Part shown: positions 27,368 through 39,500 of the stretch, piece by piece
Numbering within the stretch: position 1 is the first letter of the stretch
How the letters are laid out: every line of letters begins with the position of its first letter
Notes under the pieces: model-generated
Databases searched by the model: none
Seen by the model: only the letters and a program-made list of their open reading frames with translations
What the model was told of the DNA's origin: nothing
Position numbers and translations under genes: made by a program
NCBI RefSeq assembly: GCF_037975245.1
Contig: NC_092573.1
Location: forward strand, 19,691,265-19,755,264
Source of the DNA: Apostichopus japonicus
Taxonomy: Eukaryota > Echinodermata > Holothuroidea > Aspidochirotida > Stichopodidae
Reading direction: 5' to 3'
Length of the DNA stretch: 64,000 bases

Positions 27368-27547
27368 AGTCGTTTTACCATGGATGACCATGGGCCGAGA
27401 GTCGCCGACTATTTCGTACTGACCGGCCTTACGGAAGATTCCAAACCTTTGGACGAGGAAATCCAGAGCGAAGGACACATCAAACCACAGAGGAACTTAG
27501 CTCCTATAACAGATATTATTATAATCATCAAGAGCCAAGGAGAGAAG
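27368..27547 (+). CDS. DENND4: DENND4 exon 1 (start codon at 27380)
   Basis: The acceptor TTTCAG ends at 27367, so at least one upstream non-coding exon exists. Twelve untranslated bases precede ACCATGG. Residues 1-56 include [13 protein letters not shown] and [16 protein letters not shown], which opens the MABP domain. The donor is AAG|GTAACT and the exon ends in phase 0. The 12 bases before the ATG contain no stop, but homology supports this ATG. Confidence 0.95.
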
Positions 27548-30500
27548 GTAACTTGATGGGTCCTTTCAGACTCTTTAAGCCCAAACTCTCTATACTAATG
27601 TACTACTGTACATTCCTTGCACTATATTGCCAAGTGAGTTGCATGACATGCATCTTGCTTCAAGAAAACTGTTATATTTACCTCACAACCTTAGCACCTC
27701 ATTCTACCGTGCCTACTATGCCCTGGTAACCTTTTAACACTGTGCACCCTCAACGACCGGCTCCTCCCGTCGTTGCCCTTCCTTCTCATTCTACCATCCA
27801 AAGTGTCTACACATGCGTTTTCGTAGTGGATAGCAAATCTTACGGAAAAACCAAGTTAGTTGCATGACACGCATCTTGCTTCAAGAAAACTGTTGCTTTG
27901 AAGCATTCAAAGAAATTGTTTGAATTGTTTGTTTGTTTGAATGCAACCTTATTTGTTGCAGGGAAACTTTGCTACGTACCAGTAAACTGTAGTGCAGATT
28001 ACCAAATGGTCATAATAAGGTGAAAAATATCCAATTAAAAATCTCTTTTGTAAAAGAGAACTTGAGTGCATAAGGAATAATGTCTCATTAATGTATGGTC
28101 TTCCTTCAGAGTATTTTTTTTGGTGTATCCAACGTTTGATTTAGGTTAGTATTTTTACAGTATATACTGCAGAATTGAAGCACTATGTTTTGTTATTGGT
28201 CATGCTCGATAGTGCAGTACCGTAATTAAACCAGACTTCATACTGTGCGTTTGGATGTGAACTCTGGATCTGTCGACAGTCTCTGCTACCCAGGTTTTCT
28301 CCAAATAAACATTGCTACATTAAATTGATTATCCTGTGATAATTGACAACCCTACTATTTTACAGTGTATATTTACTGACACTCCACCCACCTCAAGGAA
28401 TTTTATTTGAAAATCTGACAAATATTGAGCAGCTGTTTGAGGCCAGTAATGGACATAACAGAGGATTGCGGACAGGGCAATAGTGACACATATTCTTTAC
28501 ATGTTTATAACACATGTAGGAAGAATGGTATTGATGCATCAAAAACTTCGTCTAGGAATCTTGTTCCTCTGGTAGAAATTTAGACGCTATCACTAGCAAC
28601 TGACTCTCTGTTTTAGTCGTCTCATCACTCTTCAAGCTTTCCAAATGATGGGTTGCAAGTCTTAAACATGGCACTCAAGACTTACATGCAGTGCACTCTA
28701 CTGTTTCAAGTGCAGGAAGCATGACGGTAGTCGGATCGTTGAGTGATTGCAACATGGGAATGTACTCTTACAATATTACTATAAACCCGACAGCACTATG
28801 AATGTATATATATATATATGATAAATTAAAAAATGCCAATGTTTAGGTGTGAAGGTTTCTGGAATAAGCAAAAGGAAAGGGTTGGGAACTGGGAGAGCAA
28901 AATTGGCTAGGTCACATTTAAAACTAGTGATTTGTAACTATCTGTGACTGAAGGTGACCATATTATGTTTCAATTTTGTTTGTTTGTTTTTTCCTTGCCA
29001 TTGCCATAGATCTATTACCTGATTGTCACTGCGAGTAATTAGCTCTGAGGATTTAGGCAACTTGACATGAATTTTGGAGTAGAGATATTGTCCAAGAAAA
29101 ATTGCTATCCCCTGTCCCTGCATCTGGCTACAGGTCCACCTTTGAGGTGAACATTAATAACAATAATAAGAGAAATCATTTGCGAAAAGTAGTGTTCAAA
29201 TGATTAACCGAATCGGAATCGGTATGAATATTGCATAATCGGAACATAATCGGAATCGGTAAAAATTACGTGGAATACCAGTTATGTCATACCGACTATT
29301 CAAAAACATATGGAAGGTGAAAATATCATTATTCAAAAACATATGGAAGTTAAAAATATCAACTGATGTATTAGGTTTGTTCTTTTACTACGAAATATTA
29401 AACTAAGACACCCTCTATACGTCTTTCACAGTGTATACTTTCATCAATTTACGCTACCAGGGTCGCCGATTTTGCTTCCCTCGTGGTTAGTGACTTCAAA
29501 TTTCTTGGCACAGTAAGCATAGCAGCAATACCAATTTCGCGAATTAACGAATGTGCTTGACAGGGTCGGAAATAAGAGAGGGCGATGGGCGATTCGCCTT
29601 CGCAAGTGCTAAAAAGCCCTCCTAAAGCACAATTACGAGTGCGAAAAGAAATATAAGAAAATCGCCCTCGAAATGTAACCTTGCCATCTGTTTATTCGCT
29701 CTAGTTATGTCGCAAATAAAAAATAAAAATATCCATGGAAACTGCAATCTTCGACCACATGTTAGCCTAACAACCACACTAAGTCAATGGGAAATGTAGC
29801 CTAACCATCGGTTTGCAAAAAAAAAAAATGCGTAGCTTACTTTACAACTTTCAATTTGCTGGAAATCGGCATTTGTTTGGAAGGTACTGTAAGTGATATG
29901 TCTTATAGAGGGAATGTTATATTTTATATTGGAGTAGTTTCTAGTTGTTCTTATTTCTTTACATCAATCTGGTATTACATTTTAGAGTAATTTTAAACAA
30001 GTTACGATGGTACAATTTGCTTTTCAGTTTGATTGGCCTAAGCTTACATTTTCTAATTGAACCTGAATGGAGTTAAATAGGTAACGAATAGGTATGTTTA
30101 ACTTCAAGTTCGTAACATTTCTATTTGTTCATAAACGGTATAATACTGAAAATAAGTACAAAATAATGTCGGAATGAAGGCAATATGTCATTAAAATTTA
30201 CACTTTGGTAAAGATTGAAGATGGATGGTTTGTCTGAGATACTTTTTGAGATTGATATTTTGAGCAACTATTCTTAGCCCATTTCAAGCCATTAACAGGT
30301 GACATTCACGTCGAGGTGGTTAGGCCATTCGCTTAGCACAGTGCTGACTAGGTAGGATGTCATATTTCCGTATTTTTGAAATAAAAAAAAATTTTCTTTC
30401 CGAGAAACTCCAGAGGTAATTTGATACATACAAAATGATACCTTAGAGCCTTGTATAACAACGAAGCAAAAGGAAATTGGGGAAAATCACAACAATTATT

Positions 30501-33500
30501 GTTTCTGTCAAACTTTATTGCCGATTTCGTATATACGGGATATTTTCTCATTTTCAAATAATCGGAATCGGTACGATTATGAAAAAAATAATCGGTAATC
30601 GGTATTTTCTGTTTTGCATAATCGGTTGAACACTAGCGCAAAGCTGGTACAGTGACACTTTAAGTGCTCTGTGTCTGTGTCATTTAACGTGTCCGTTATT
30701 ACTCATGTAGGAATTCCATAGGAAGTTACTAACAAATGCCAGCCGACATATGCCTGTACAGGACTTTGAAAAGTTCACCCGGCATCCTTGACTTGGCAGG
30801 GTATGAATAGTCCTTAACAATTGTGTCTTTCTCTCCCCTTTCTGTACCATAGGTTCCCCCAGGGTATACCTGTATAGACCAGACCCCTTTTGGTTTTCAA
30901 GCGGATCTTAACAATGGGTGCCTTGGTAGTCCATCCATTTTCCTCTGTTATAAAAGAGGTTACGACACACCTCCTCTCACAGATATTGGGTGAGTTTTGA
31001 CATTTATTTTATGAAGCCTGGGTTTCTTTACATATGTACTTGTGAAAGTTTGTTTTAGATTAATTTTCTATGGACAGATGTAAAAGCAAGTTTCATTCAG
31101 TCTTAACCATTGGCAAATGGGACCTTGACTAAACAGTAAGAGAGGAAGTTCAAGTGACCTTTGGAAGTAAACCCTTTCCTAGGCATTTGAAAGCAAGGAT
31201 GAGTCATGAGAAACCATTGTGTGATCTATTAGGACTTTGGGAGGGAAATTAAATACAGATGCTGCCGGTAACCCTCAGTTGCCTCCCAAATATGCTTTAA
31301 AGTGACCAATATGTTTGACATATACAAATCTGATACTTTTATTATGTTATTAGCCTTTCCTGTGGGGGAGGGGGATATTATGAGGGTGGGACTAGGTAGA
31401 TAACTCAAATATTCAGAAATTTAGACTCAACTTGATTCTGTTGAGCCTTGTGGAGTACATGTCTAAAAGTGCAGCGTCGATATCGACCTTACATGTATTG
31501 TCAATCACAGAGTTACATTTTAGCGGAACTTTTCAACCTTCCCTTCAAAGCTCACAGGTACAGTGTAGTCGATTCGTAACTCTCTGACTCTGGACAGAGT
31601 AACTACCATGGAGGTTTGACCTGAATGTTTGATTTAGATTCTATCTGTTTACTTATGCGAGTCATTATTTCTTGATCGTGGGAAACATTTCTCTTGAAAA
31701 TGAATGTGAATTTTATCTTAAAGTATTACTGCAAGTTTAAAAATGTTCAACCAGTTTTATTTCAAATGCTTTGTAGGATTTTATACGAGGGTAAATCTCG
31801 ACTGATGGAGGGATGTGAGGTGGTCAGCTCCACCCCTACCGGACTTCAAGCCAATGTCAACAGTAGGATAGGGGTCAGCAGTCAGCGCGCCTATATCACA
31901 TTCCGAAAAGCCAAGGCAGACTCACCTCACAACACTCTTGCAGTCATAGACATCACTGTGATATTAACCAACAAAGTAAGTCAACAAAGTGCAGCGATTA
32001 CTACGCAAATTCGCATTTGCTGTCATTTACGGGTATCCAATTAGCAATTTGCATTCTTATTTACTGAGCACCATGCGCTGTTTGGTACAATTGCTACTAC
32101 AATTCTGCCTCCCCTATACTGTAATACCACCCTCTTCCATTTCCAACCGCTGCCAATTATTGTTGAGGTGTACCGTCCGCTGTATACCCAAAAATAAAGT
32201 TGTGATTTCATTTTGGTACCACAAGTGTCATATTGGCTAGCCAGTTTCCAAGAATCAGCATCAGGCGATGATTTCAGTCAAGGCATCCATCATGTTCCTC
32301 TAATCTTTATTTAATCATACTTCCATTTGGAAGATTTGCACTCAGTCTATCTAGCCCAGTGAATAGTTTTCTCTCAGCTAAGAAAAAACTAAACCTTAAC
32401 TTTTTAGTCCATCTGACCAAAGTCAACAAGCTTCCTTGATTTGAGCCTCCCAAGAAAGGTTTCACACAGAGTATTGATTTACACTATATATGACAATCAC
32501 CATGCTGTTTATTATGTGTCACTTAATGGAGGAGCCTGAATGAGAGAATAGATGCATGTTTAGTGAAAAGCTTCAGTAATTTAATAATCTTATGTTAATG
32601 TCTGAATATGAGTGTGTTGCCATAGCAACATAATCCCAGTTTCTCTGTTTGTATCCGTACACATTTATCAACTTAAATAATACACAAGGTGACCCGATGC
32701 ATAATCTAACCCACACACAGACAGACACAATATTTTATGACTTGAGTGTGTTTATTGTTGGAGCTTTCATTAAGATTGCATTGGTAAATGAATGACACTA
32801 CCGGGAGTACGTTAGGGAATCTTGGGAACATAATCAACTGTCTGAAGAGTCTATGCACAGTTGTTAAGTAGTGCTTCAAATACATGCCGGGGTCAACAAA
32901 ATCCAGAAGGGTTTGGTAATCACTTAAACAAAACAAAGCAACAAAAAAAAAAAATCAGTATCCGCATGCTGTGAGCTTTGCAGGGCTGTATAGTTAGTGT
33001 AAAAATTTGATGATTTTTGTCTTTAATCATGGAGATCATTCAAGTTCAACAAAAACTTTAGGCTTGTATGTATACATGAGAATGCAAGGTTATGTATGAC
33101 AATACTCACAGTATAACTAGTAGTCACTCCCCAATGCCATCCTCCCCCCAACCCCTACACTGCCCTTCCCCTCTTTGAAAATACACTTTGGAAGTCATGT
33201 ACGTTAAGTACAAGAAAATTTTCAAGAAAGGGGGTTGAAGAAATGACCAGTAGCCCTTTATAAATAAAATTAAAGAAAGCCCTTTATAAATAAAATTAAA
33301 GAATGCTAACTAATACTGTGGGACTGATGTCAATGAGGACCAAGTGTGGTTGATTGTACAATTTTCATTTACCAAAATTGATATATTTCATACTTGTCTC
33401 TTCACAAACATTTCTTGAAATATCATTCCCCACCTTCACCCCAAGAGATTAGTTTTCCACCTAGGACATGAAATGATAGTTTTGAATGAAGTTTTCCTCC

Positions 33501-36500
33501 CTGGAAGATAACGGTTTGGATGGCTGTTCCTATTTATTAACCTCAGCGGTAGAAATGTACCTTTATCATATATGGCAGCAGGCATTTCTGCCATCTTTTA
33601 GCAGAAAAAGGTATTTTAGTATCCAATTAGTATTTAAGCTATTAATCCCTTTGCTGTTAGCATTTGCTATGATGCGACACTAGTCTAGTTGATTGAACTG
33701 CTTTGTGGAAGAAAATGCACTCTTCTGTTTAAAATTGCAACCCTTGTTCTTCCACCCCCATTTGAATTGAGCTTTATACAACCTGTGGTCTGTGGCCTGT
33801 GGTTTTCTTGCATGGTCAGTAATTCTACATGAAAGGAATTACATATTTTCACTATTCCACAAGCTAAATTTCTTTAGCAGCTGTGAATGCAAAGAAAAGA
33901 TTCAACTGGTCTGCTATCCCATCATTATGAGAGTTCAGTTACAGCATAAACTTAGGTCTCATACTGTGGTAACCTGAAAAGTACAGTGCTTGGGGGCTTT
34001 CCAGTTGAATATATTTACTACCGAAAATGCAAACCCAAAATACACTACTGTTGCAGATATAATGACGATCTAACCCGACAAGTTTGTTTGGTAGCCTGCA
34101 GAAAAATACAATAGCAAACAATGTTATTGACTATGTTACATTTGTAGAGTGATGATTCATGGTTTGAAATGCCGTAAAACTATTTCAAATACAGGAAAAG
34201 GAAAGGTGGGAGTATCAGTAGTAAGGGTGTCTGCCATCCTTATGTGAAAAATTGATGTTTTGTTTCTCATGGAAAAGCAGAAAAAGAAAGTATAGTAAAT
34301 GTAATGCTCATTGTACAAGGTAACTTTTCTATAACACAGACTATACTCTGGTACAATGGGACTTACACTGACCGATGATGATATATGCGACGTAGAGAAA
34401 TGTTTTGAAAGGTCAAATCACCTCTAAAAGTATCCAATCCAAAAAAATGTGTCCCACTGTTGCCGCTTTCTAAGTAGTTTCGTAGTCGCACTCTTTGTGT
34501 GTTAAACATTCAAAGCAGGGTTAATAAGAACGGCTTAACCGTTTTGCGAAATTGGTACCCCTAAAAGCACTCAAAGTAATGAGGTTTTCAAGAAAACCTG
34601 ATTGTTGAAGTCGCTGATATGTAGAGAGCCTCGTAAAAAGATAGAACCGAAGTGACTTGTCAAATTCAGAAATAATTTCCATATATTAATTGATATTTGT
34701 TTTACAGTAATTTTTGTGGTGTATGTTACATGGATCCTTCTTTGCAATGTTTAGAGACAAATTGTTAGCTCTAGGCAATTGGTGTATTAAATAATTTCTG
34801 TATTAATTGCTTTAGGTTTTGGGTGTGTAGCGTGACCTTTGTAGATGAAACATTGAGTAAATCAGGTCACTAAAATGTAGCAATTCAATTGGAGACAGAA
34901 TGAAATCTGTAGTTCATTTTCAAAGTTCAAAAATTTCCAGATCAATAATTTGGGGGTTTCCTGTAATATCGATATATCAGAAAAGATGTTAAATGCGGTA
35001 TTATTGGTAGCAACAGTTAGATCAGGTTTTTCCAGTCCTTTGCATTGGGGGGGGGGGGGTGAGCTGGGTAGTTGGTGTTTGGGCAGATGTGAGGTCTGCA
35101 CTTCAAAATAGGCTGCGTGTGTCCTCGGTTTGTGGGAGCAACATTGTGCAATGTATTCAGATGTTTCACTTTTCTCTTTTGTGTAGGGTGAGACGCCTCC
35201 CCATGCCTTCAACCTCATCAATAAGAACCTGAACAAGGGCAGTATGGTCGGCAATGACGTGTACATCTGTTACAAGAAATCGGCTATTCTTGGCAACTCT
35301 TTGGTGTACGAACCTGGTAAGGATGGAAATATCACAGTGTTTTGTGTTTTACCAAAACCAATTTCAAGAATGTGTCTGATATTCTAGCAGTGGGCATCCA
35401 TTGGTCAGAAAGGTTCTTTTCTCTTAGAACTGTGTTGAAGGAATTTGATGGTTGAATATATCAGCTTATATTTACAAAGGGGGGGGGGGAATAAAAGAGA
35501 GTAGGGTTAGGTGCAACTTTGTGTCATCACTTAACAATCTTAAAGGGGTGTTATATTACATTTTGAGAGTGATTTGAAGTTTCAGGATTTGTTGGGGGGG
35601 TGAGTCAGGATGTGGGGGGGGGACTTGAGAGCCACACATAACAAGCTTTAAATTTTGCTTTATCTTGCCTTATCTATTTGATGATATTAGCTGTACCTCT
35701 AATAATGCGACTTCCTTTATTCCTTCCCCTCTCTTACAGCTCTTCTAAGTAGGTACCCACTAGAAGACTATCCAGAATTCAGTTTACCAGATAGTGTTTC
35801 CAAATTCTGCATGCCGCTTGGGGCTACCATAGAGTGCTGGCCTAAGGGCCACACCCATCCACTTCCTCTCTTTTCTACATTTGTTTTAACGGATCAAGGC
35901 GGAGCCAAGGTGAGTAACATTATCAGGCCTGCCACTGATTGGCTGTATCGTTATTAACTGGCACGATAGCAAAGTTTTCTACAATTCTACAAAGGTTTGT
36001 TTTTAACTAGTTTTCAAGTGCATTGAAAGAGCAACCTTAGATAGAGAACTTTTAGGACACAACAAAAGCTGACATTTTTAAGGATTTTTGGTTTCGATGA
36101 TAATCGTAACCTTTGTAATCATGCGTGCGTGTATGTGTGTGTGTGTGTGTGTGCGTTTGTGACGCCCAGCTTGTAAACACGATATCTCAAGAAGGGAAGC
36201 TTGGACAGTTCTCATATTTGGTACATAGGAGTACCTTATTGAGTACAAGAAGCCTATTGTTTTTGGTGTAGGTCAGAGGTCATTTAAGGTCACCAGGGGT
36301 CAAATAGTGAAAAGCTTGTAAACATGATATCTCAAGAAACAAAGCTTGGATTGATTTCATTTTTGGTATGTAGGTTGACCACATTAAGTACAAAAAGCCT
36401 ATCGTTTTTGGTGGATGTCGAAGGTCATTTAGGGTCACCAGGGGTCAACTTGTAAAAACCTTTTCATAATATACGGTATCTCCCATCGTCCAGCCTATAA

Positions 36501-39500
36501 GTAGATGACATGGGCGATTCACCTCATAAGAATAGGAGAGCCTATTGACAATTGAAAATGATCTTACGGGCATCCGTAGATTTGAATCTGAACTCGCGAC
36601 AATATCCCCATTGACTTAACTGTGTCGCTAGAAGTCCTGAATTGCTATGTACATAGCTACATACATGTGTGTGTGTTACAGTGTCTTCCAAGGCTTGCTT
36701 GCAGACCATAGATATATAAAAGTGCTAGAGCTTCTGCAACACTTGTCACTCATCCGTATGGATATTTTGCTAAAGAGTTGATGTGATTTCGATGGAATAG
36801 TGCACTTGAATGGCGAAGCATGCCTTCTCTAGAAAATATTTGTAGATCATTGGTACTTCTGGTTGGATGTAAGTTGCACAGGTACCACGAATTTCAAAAC
36901 ATTTCTTGGCCAGCTGCCAAGGAGAAACTAGGTCAAGCACCTGTGAACTTGAGATTTGCTTTCACTTCATGGAGTTGGCTGTAATGTTGGCCTAGTTTTT
37001 CTCAATAACTTGTGAAACTACCATTGACAGGGTTCACAAGGTTGATATTTTGGGACTAGTTGTGAATGGGGTAAGGGATTGTTTCAAAACATAACAGTCA
37101 TTTTTTTGTGAATGGGGTAAGGGATTGTTTCAAAACATAACAGTCATGTGATCCAATGTCAACAAAGGTCAATCAGGGGTCAAAAACTAGTATTTTTGCA
37201 ATAACTTTAGAACCAAATGTCCATCAAGGTTGGGAGTTACACTATTGTAATACAATAGTAGACCTGCATTTGGGTGACCTTTGACCTCAGGTTGACCTCC
37301 AGTGACCTGTATTAGCTTCTTTCAAGTTGATTCTTTCAAGTTTCGTGGGCATATTCCAATCTAAATTGTCCATAAGTGGACTCCTCTGCAGCCTTAATGT
37401 GCGAAGTTATTAGAGATTTGGTTTGGTTTGTAATACTTGGTGTGCGGATTCATAACATTGAGTACAAGAACCCTACTGTTTTTGATGGAGGTGTGTATAA
37501 CCACGTACAGACTGACCTGTGTTAGCATGCCATAGTGTTATTGTAACAGCTAGTTCTGGTTATACTAACAAGCAGAAGTCTAGTGCATTGAAGTCATCGA
37601 AACCTCAATGCATTTTGCATTCTGGTTTAGTAATATTATACTTAACTTGAATTTCACCAGCATTGTATAATTTGTTGTGAAGGAAATATATCAAATTAAA
37701 ATTTGACTAAGTCTACTTACTTTTCCACCCTGATTAGGTCTATGGAGCAGGAGTTACTTTCTATGAAAGTTATCCAGAAAATAACCTCACAGACCAACAG
37801 AGGGAATCATTTCATATGAAAGAGTCACAGTCCTACAGTATTCACACTAACAAATGCATATGCATACTATCACGATGGCCATTTTTCGACGCTTTCAAGA
37901 AATTTCTGACCTTCATTTACCGTTTGTCATTATCCGGACCATTGACAGTTCCGATAGAGAGGTAAGACCCTTTTCTTTTCTTCTGAGCTTGAATCTGAGG
38001 TTTTTTTTCTCCATCTTTTGGATGGAAGGCATGAGATATAGAACTTGCAAATACTTGGGCTTCTTGTGAAATGGCACAAGTTATATAGTTATAAAGACAA
38101 ACATTTGCTTACTATTGACTTAATTTTTGATACCAGCCCTGTCCAAAATCATTGCATGTTGTGGGATACCCCTACTGTTAGCTTGAACTTGTGCTATGCA
38201 TCTATCTACCTGTGGCCCAAGTGTGATGATGGGCTTCACAAACGGGGTTCAAGGGGTCACGTTTGGGCACTTTCTCGTTTACTGGCCAAAGCCCAAGTAA
38301 GGAATACGTTGGACGTGTGGCAGAACAGTCAATTCTATGCAGCTGTGAACTGTGCTTTCATCTCTTTCCTGGTGTAGTACCGCTGGTTAAAATTGTCAGG
38401 CGATTTTAGACCAAAATTCGAAACAATATCAGAGACATCAAATGAGTAGAAATGTTATGTTATTACTACAGACACAATTTTAAAGAGTTTTGCAATAAAT
38501 ACAACAATTACTTGTTTTTTAAGAGGTAAGGGGGTTGGGAGGGGGAGGGGGGGAGAGGGATGTCCACCTGAATGTCTGCTCAGGTCACTCCTTCACCCAT
38601 TCCTGCACTCATTAGTGTAGATCACATACCATTTTTGCAAGGAGAGGCATTATGTTTACTACAACCCCTTAGAAAGGATGTTTAATTTTGCTCCTTTAAT
38701 GCTTCTTATCCCTATCATGAGATAAAATACGCTTTGTCTAACATGCAACTGTGATCACATCACCGATCAAGCGAGACTTTTTTGAAATATGAAAGGAAAT
38801 AAATTTTCTTGCCGGTGAGATGACGCCTAGGTCGTCAGAGAAGAATTTTACGGGCTCTATAATTGCAGCCCTGCCGGTCGGTTTTACGAGTCTGCCATCT
38901 GTCAGGGATTCTCTGGTAAGGAAACGACACCCTCAGCTCTAATTGCATGTTTACTTCAGAGACTGTTTTGAAGCAAATGCTTCACTTTACAACCTTTTGG
39001 TTGTTTTGTATTGTTGGTCAATGTGACTAGCTGCTGTCAACCGTTATAGCAATAAACGCGATTAGACTCCAGGTATATGGGTGGAGAGAGAGAGGAAACA
39101 TTCAACATATTTCATATTAGTTGATCTCATCCAGCGTGCACACGTTATATTTGGGCACCTTTTTTCCTGAAGCATTGAATGAACTTTGACATGCAGCATG
39201 TGTATGACGAGGAGTATTAGCTCAAAATTGATTGATTTCCAGCGAGTTTGTTTGTCTTTCTGTGTGTCTTTGTTTGCTTTTGTCTGTCTGTGTTATATTA
39301 TTTGCTTAGCTGTATTTTGGTTGAAAGGGCAAAGCCACATCTGGGAAAATTGCTGTTGGCCTTTGATGTTTATTTGTCTCATTTTTTAGGGCAAAGAAGC
39401 TCCTTGAATGTATAGGTATTATAAACAATGAGCCATAAGAGTAAGAAAATATTTGTAAAAAATTTCATTCAGGAAAAAGCCCCCCATTCACAACCCCCCC

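Noticed and set aside
30305-30350. tRNA-like segment (GAGGTGGTTAGGCCATTCGC)
   Set aside because: Resembles the A-box half of a tRNA SINE, but no B box follows and it lies within the hAT element; too little to call.
34862-35266. 134-codon minus-strand frame
   Set aside because: Overlaps DENND4 exon 4 antisense and crosses a poly-C run; a shadow of the coding strand and low complexity.
36560-36620. possible minus-strand tRNA-SINE piece around GATTTGAATCTGAACTCGC
   Set aside because: The B-box-like word is present but no convincing A box or body could be paired with it.
38045-38377. 110-codon frame after exon 6
   Set aside because: Lies in intron 6 beyond a good donor, with no DENND4 similarity; exon 7 fits the exon 6 phase directly.
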